In this document: positions 38,657-40,797 of the stretch, piece by piece
How the letters are laid out: the number at the start of each line of letters is the position of its first letter
Numbering within the stretch: position 1 is the first letter of the stretch
Position numbers and translations under genes: made by a program
The notes under the pieces: model-generated
Database searches by the model: none
Told to the model about the DNA's origin: nothing
What the model saw: the letters and a program-made list of their open reading frames with translations, nothing else
Origin: an uncultured Ruminococcus sp.
GTDB lineage: Bacteria; Bacillota; Clostridia; Oscillospirales; Ruminococcaceae
Reading direction: 5' to 3'
Length of the DNA: 40,797 nt
NCBI GenBank assembly: GCA_900545285.1
Contig: UQYK01000014.1
Location: forward strand, 1 to 40,797

Positions 38657-39796
38657 TTAATTCCCCCTTGCATCAGAGAGCGTTTCTGTTGTGGTTTCAC
38701 CGGATGCTGTGGTTTCTGCGGACAGGATTTGCTGTTCCAGCTCCGGAAATCCCGGCGGAACAGGCATCTGATCCAGAAGCGGATAGAGTGCTTCCAGCAG
38801 CGCCTGATAGCTGGCAGTGCCCAGATGCACGCCGTCTCCTGCGGAATACTGATCTGCAAGGCCGCCGGTTGCCGGATCTACAACGATGGAAAAGGCGTCA
38901 AAGTAAGCTACATTTTCTTTTCCAAGCTGTGTGATTGCCTGTTCCAGTGCGGCGTTGTACTGCTGTATGGTGGTGTTGCTGGAAAAAGTGGAGCTGGGTG
39001 TAATGGGTGTAATTCCGGCAACAATAATATCGCTGTCCGGGCAAACTGCCTGGATTTTTCCGATTTCCGTGGTGTACTGCTGTGTGTATTCGTCTGCACT
39101 CAGCAGGTTGATGTCATTCATGCCCATTGACATGTAAATATAGGGCGGCTGTTTTTCCTGAAGCACGTCAATGATGTCTTTTTCCACACCATTTTCATCT
39201 TCAAATGTGAAATCGTGAATGTTGCGGATGGCAACGCATCCTTTGGCCAGGCCGTTTTCTGCGGGGATAAAATCATACAGTTCAAATCCGGAAGCAATGG
39301 AGTCTCCTACCACGGCAATGGTTTTTTCGTAAACCGTGTGCCGCTGCTGGATTTGTTCCGGAGAAAGCGTTGTTGTGGTGGTAACTGTCGCTTCTTCTGC
39401 GGCTTCTTCCGTTGCGGCGACAGGAGCGTTTGCAGCCAGCATTTGCGGCTTGTCGCTCTGCGTACTGCATTTGAATGCGTAGATGCATAGGAATACGATC
39501 AGGCAGCACAGCAGTGCTGCGAGCAAAATCCGGTCATAGCGAATGCGCCGCCTCTGTGCGGGGACAACATGCGGGACAAAGGATTCTTCGTCCGGATTCC
39601 ATGAGCTTACTTTATGCGCCATGGACGAAACGGGTTTGCTTTCCGGTTCTGACTTTGGCAAAGGCTTTTGCTGCATTTTTTTCCGTTGCGCAGAGATGGC
39701 GTCCCGAATTCCGAAGAATGCGGATTGTACAGCGGCTTCGGCCTTTTGTAAAAGTTCTGGTGTGTGTTTGGGCGGCTTGCTTTTTCTGATTTCCAT
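38657..39796 (-). CDS. Membrane-anchored SGNH/GDSL-family hydrolase
   Basis: A 379-residue protein: a basic cytosolic N-terminus (1-88), one membrane span (about 89-108), a Thr/Glu/Ala-rich stalk (120-145), and an extracellular SGNH esterase domain (about 155-350). The blocks are GDSIASG (164-170, nucleophile Ser166), GMND (225-228) and DGVH (321-324, Asp321 and His324 of the triad). The C-terminus is a Thr/Ser/Glu-rich tail. Such enzymes remove acyl groups from peptidoglycan, teichoic acids or carbohydrates; the membrane anchor points to a cell-envelope substrate. First gene of the pair with the EamA transporter, with its own promoter. Confidence 0.85.
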   Translation of the reverse strand: MEIRKSKPPKHTPELLQKAEAAVQSAFFGIRDAISAQRKKMQQKPLPKSEPESKPVSSMAHKVSSWNPDEESFVPHVVPAQRRRIRYDRILLAALLCCLIVFLCIYAFKCSTQSDKPQMLAANAPVAATEEAAEEATVTTTTTLSPEQIQQRHTVYEKTIAVVGDSIASGFELYDFIPAENGLAKGCVAIRNIHDFTFEDENGVEKDIIDVLQEKQPPYIYMSMGMNDINLLSADEYTQQYTTEIGKIQAVCPDSDIIVAGITPITPSSTFSSNTTIQQYNAALEQAITQLGKENVAYFDAFSIVVDPATGGLADQYSAGDGVHLGTASYQALLEALYPLLDQMPVPPGFPELEQQILSAETTASGETTTETLSDARGN

Positions 39797-39833
39797 ATGG
39801 TACCCTCTATTCCCTATTATTTTCTAATTTTTC

Positions 39834-39862
39834 ATTATAGCACAATTTTTTGAAAGATTCAA
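39834..39862 (-). promoter_or_regulatory. Promoter of the SGNH-hydrolase operon
   Basis: On the minus strand TTGAAT (39857-39862), 17-bp spacer, TATAAT (39834-39839), 37 bp before the start codon. Confidence 0.75.
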
Positions 39863-39906
39863 TCTTTTTTTCAAAAAATTCAGACAAGAATCATAACAGA
39901 CAGCGC

Positions 39907-39935
39907 TTGACAAAGCTGCGGAAATCTGCTACACT
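39907..39935 (+). promoter_or_regulatory. Promoter of the HD-domain gene
   Basis: TTGACA (39907-39912), 17-bp spacer, TACACT (39930-39935). Confidence 0.75.
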
Positions 39936-39976
39936 AAAGAAGCAGCAAAAACTTTTTGCCTGATGGCCTGTTTTTA

Positions 39977-39993
39977 GAATTGCAATGCAATTC
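39977..39993. promoter_or_regulatory. 17-bp perfect palindrome in the HD-gene leader
   Basis: GAATTGCA-A-TGCAATTC lies about 35 bp downstream of the expected transcript start and directly before the ribosome binding site. It may be a repressor operator or a small RNA hairpin shielding translation. Confidence 0.5.
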
Positions 39994-40011
39994 GGAAAGG
40001 ATGGAATCTGC

Positions 40012-40542
40012 ATGCTTCATGCGATTGGTTCCGGGAAAGAACTGACAAAGATGCAATATTATGCGTTGGTTTCCGACATTTTGGAGGACGAGGCGGTGCA
40101 GCGGTTGCAATTCTTTCGGCATCATCGGTTTACAACACGCTTACAGCACAGCATCAATGTGTCATATTATAATTATCTGATCTGCCGCCGCTTCCATTGG
40201 GATGCGGTATCTGCGGCTCGCGCCGGGCTTTTGCACGATCTGTATTTTTATGAGACCGATGCATATGAGCGAAAAGAAATGCCGGGGCAGAAGTCACACT
40301 CTGCCTATCATCCAGAGGTCGCGCTGGAAAATGCGAAAATGCGGTTTGCTCTGAATCCCAGAGAATCGGATATGATTACCAAACACATGTGGCCGATGAC
40401 AAAGGCAATGCCAAAATACAAGGAAAGCTATGTGATTGTTGTTGTGGATAAATACGTAGCGGCCTTGGAATTTTGTGCCCTGGGATTTCGCCGTATGAAA
40501 CGATATGTCTGGAAAAAATCAGCGGCATCTGAAAACAGTTGA
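40012..40542 (+). CDS. HD-domain phosphohydrolase
   Basis: A 176-residue metal-dependent HD-superfamily protein. Putative ligands are His46 (RLQHSINVS), the doublet His75-Asp76 (GLLHDLYFY), His100 (SAYHPEVAL) and His125 (ITKHMWP). It resembles uncharacterised HD proteins of Firmicutes that follow the YfbR/HDIG pattern; a nucleotide phosphate ester is the likely substrate, but none can be named. The start at 40012 has AAAGGATGG at good spacing; an in-frame codon at 39985 would begin inside the palindrome. Monocistronic; the TPP riboswitch follows about 60 bp later. Confidence 0.8.
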   Translation: MLHAIGSGKELTKMQYYALVSDILEDEAVQRLQFFRHHRFTTRLQHSINVSYYNYLICRRFHWDAVSAARAGLLHDLYFYETDAYERKEMPGQKSHSAYHPEVALENAKMRFALNPRESDMITKHMWPMTKAMPKYKESYVIVVVDKYVAALEFCALGFRRMKRYVWKKSAASENS

Positions 40543-40567
40543 TGTAAAATCAAAAGTAAAAATAATG
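40539..40567 (+). promoter_or_regulatory. Possible promoter of the riboswitch transcript
   Basis: TTGATG (40539-40544, overlapping the HD-gene stop codon), 17-bp spacer, ATAATG (40562-40567). It is the only plausible promoter between the HD gene and the riboswitch. Confidence 0.4.
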
Positions 40568-40601
40568 TTCTGGAGTGCCGGGAACGTGCAGTTCAGAAAT
40601 A

Positions 40602-40692
40602 CTGTGAACGGGAGCTTGCTGGGCGCAGGCTGAGAGGGAGTGCAGACACTCCGACCGCACCTGATTTGGGTAATGCCAACGTAGGAAACACG
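40602..40692 (+). ncRNA. TPP riboswitch (THI element)
   Basis: The two signature strands are present: CTGAGAGGGA (40630-40639) with the preceding P3 stem AGCTTGC/GCAGGCT, and ACCTGATTTGGGTAATGCC followed by AACGTAGGAAA. A variable hairpin GGAGTG/CACTCC lies between them. It binds thiamine pyrophosphate and normally represses thiamine synthesis or uptake genes. The controlled gene must start beyond the window edge. Confidence 0.95.
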
Positions 40693-40707
40693 GGCAGAAG
40701 ACAAGAT

Positions 40708-40738
40708 GGCGTGCCGTGTTGCGGTGCGCCCTTTTTAT
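40708..40738 (+). terminator. Riboswitch expression-platform terminator
   Basis: GGCGTGCCG (40708-40716) pairs with CGGTGCGCC (40722-40730, two G-U pairs), followed by CTTTTTATT. It lies just after the TPP aptamer, consistent with ligand-dependent transcription termination. Confidence 0.85.
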
Positions 40739-40742
40739 TGTG

Positions 40743-40776
40743 AGAACCTGTCTTCACAAGCGTATACACGTGTCTT
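40743..40776. repeat. 49-bp palindromic repeat, copy 3, inverted and incomplete
   Basis: Thirty-four bases match the reverse complement of copy 1 (left arm and core). The match then stops and unrelated sequence (TTCGGCAAATT) follows, so the second arm is lost or replaced. It begins a few bases after the riboswitch terminator. Confidence 0.75.
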
Positions 40777-40797
40777 TTCGGCAAATTGTGCTGCATA

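Noticed and set aside
1..40797. CRISPR arrays, prophage or IS transposase genes
   Set aside because: No regularly spaced direct repeats with spacers and no transposase, integrase or phage structural gene was seen on either strand.

Overview
The window looks like the chromosome of a fibre-degrading gut or rumen Ruminococcus (Firmicutes, Oscillospiraceae) of the cellulosome-building type (R. flavefaciens / R. champanellensis-like). Three lines of evidence support this. It encodes three secreted proteins with type I dockerins. It has the split Firmicutes glycogen locus with both GlgC and GlgD. It also carries Gram-positive marks: SpoIIE, class B sortases, KtrAB, strong AGGAGG-type ribosome binding sites and many TTGACA-17-TATAAT promoters. 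The genus assignment is an inference from gene content.

Layout. 1-8.3 kb: the 3' part of an XRE-type regulator, nnrE, xylulokinase, an AT-richer two-gene operon of dockerin proteins, a TSCPD protein, a cytidine deaminase with a lipoprotein, and a 172-bp MITE-like element with 18-bp inverted ends. 8.3-14.7 kb: glycogen operon glgB-glgC-glgD-glgA (minus strand), with a structured leader before glgB and a strong terminator-like hairpin directly before glgA. 14.8-22.3 kb: spoIIE with a promoter of 21-bp spacing like that of B. subtilis spoIIE, a modD-mtnN-lysR operon, a uridine kinase-family gene, a CPBP membrane protease and tRNA-Leu(CAG). 22.5-29.0 kb: a plus-strand run of cysteine desulfurase, thiI, pncC, two class B sortases, and a secreted SpoIID-type protein whose conserved blocks are in circularly permuted order. 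29.2-31.9 kb: a zinc-ribbon protein and the KtrB/KtrA potassium uptake pair. 32-40.8 kb: a peptide-binding lipoprotein with an attenuator-like leader, a 1148-residue modular GH10 xylanase, an EamA transporter with an SGNH hydrolase, an HD-domain protein, and a TPP riboswitch with its terminator whose target gene lies beyond the window.

How the genes fit together: the xylanase and the two other dockerin proteins would be exported and docked on cohesins encoded elsewhere. Xylulokinase handles released xylose and the glg operon stores surplus sugar. Cysteine desulfurase and the rhodanese-less ThiI form a tRNA 4-thiouridine pair.

The most unusual items are these: (1) the permuted SpoIID protein, coupled to two sortases and preceded by a 117-nt stretch of consecutive hairpins; (2) a 49-bp palindromic repeat in three copies at gene ends; (3) a LytTR-like direct repeat in front of the dockerin operon; (4) a histone-like basic tail on GlgB; (5) an AT-rich module inside the xylanase. 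No CRISPR array, IS transposase or rRNA gene was seen.
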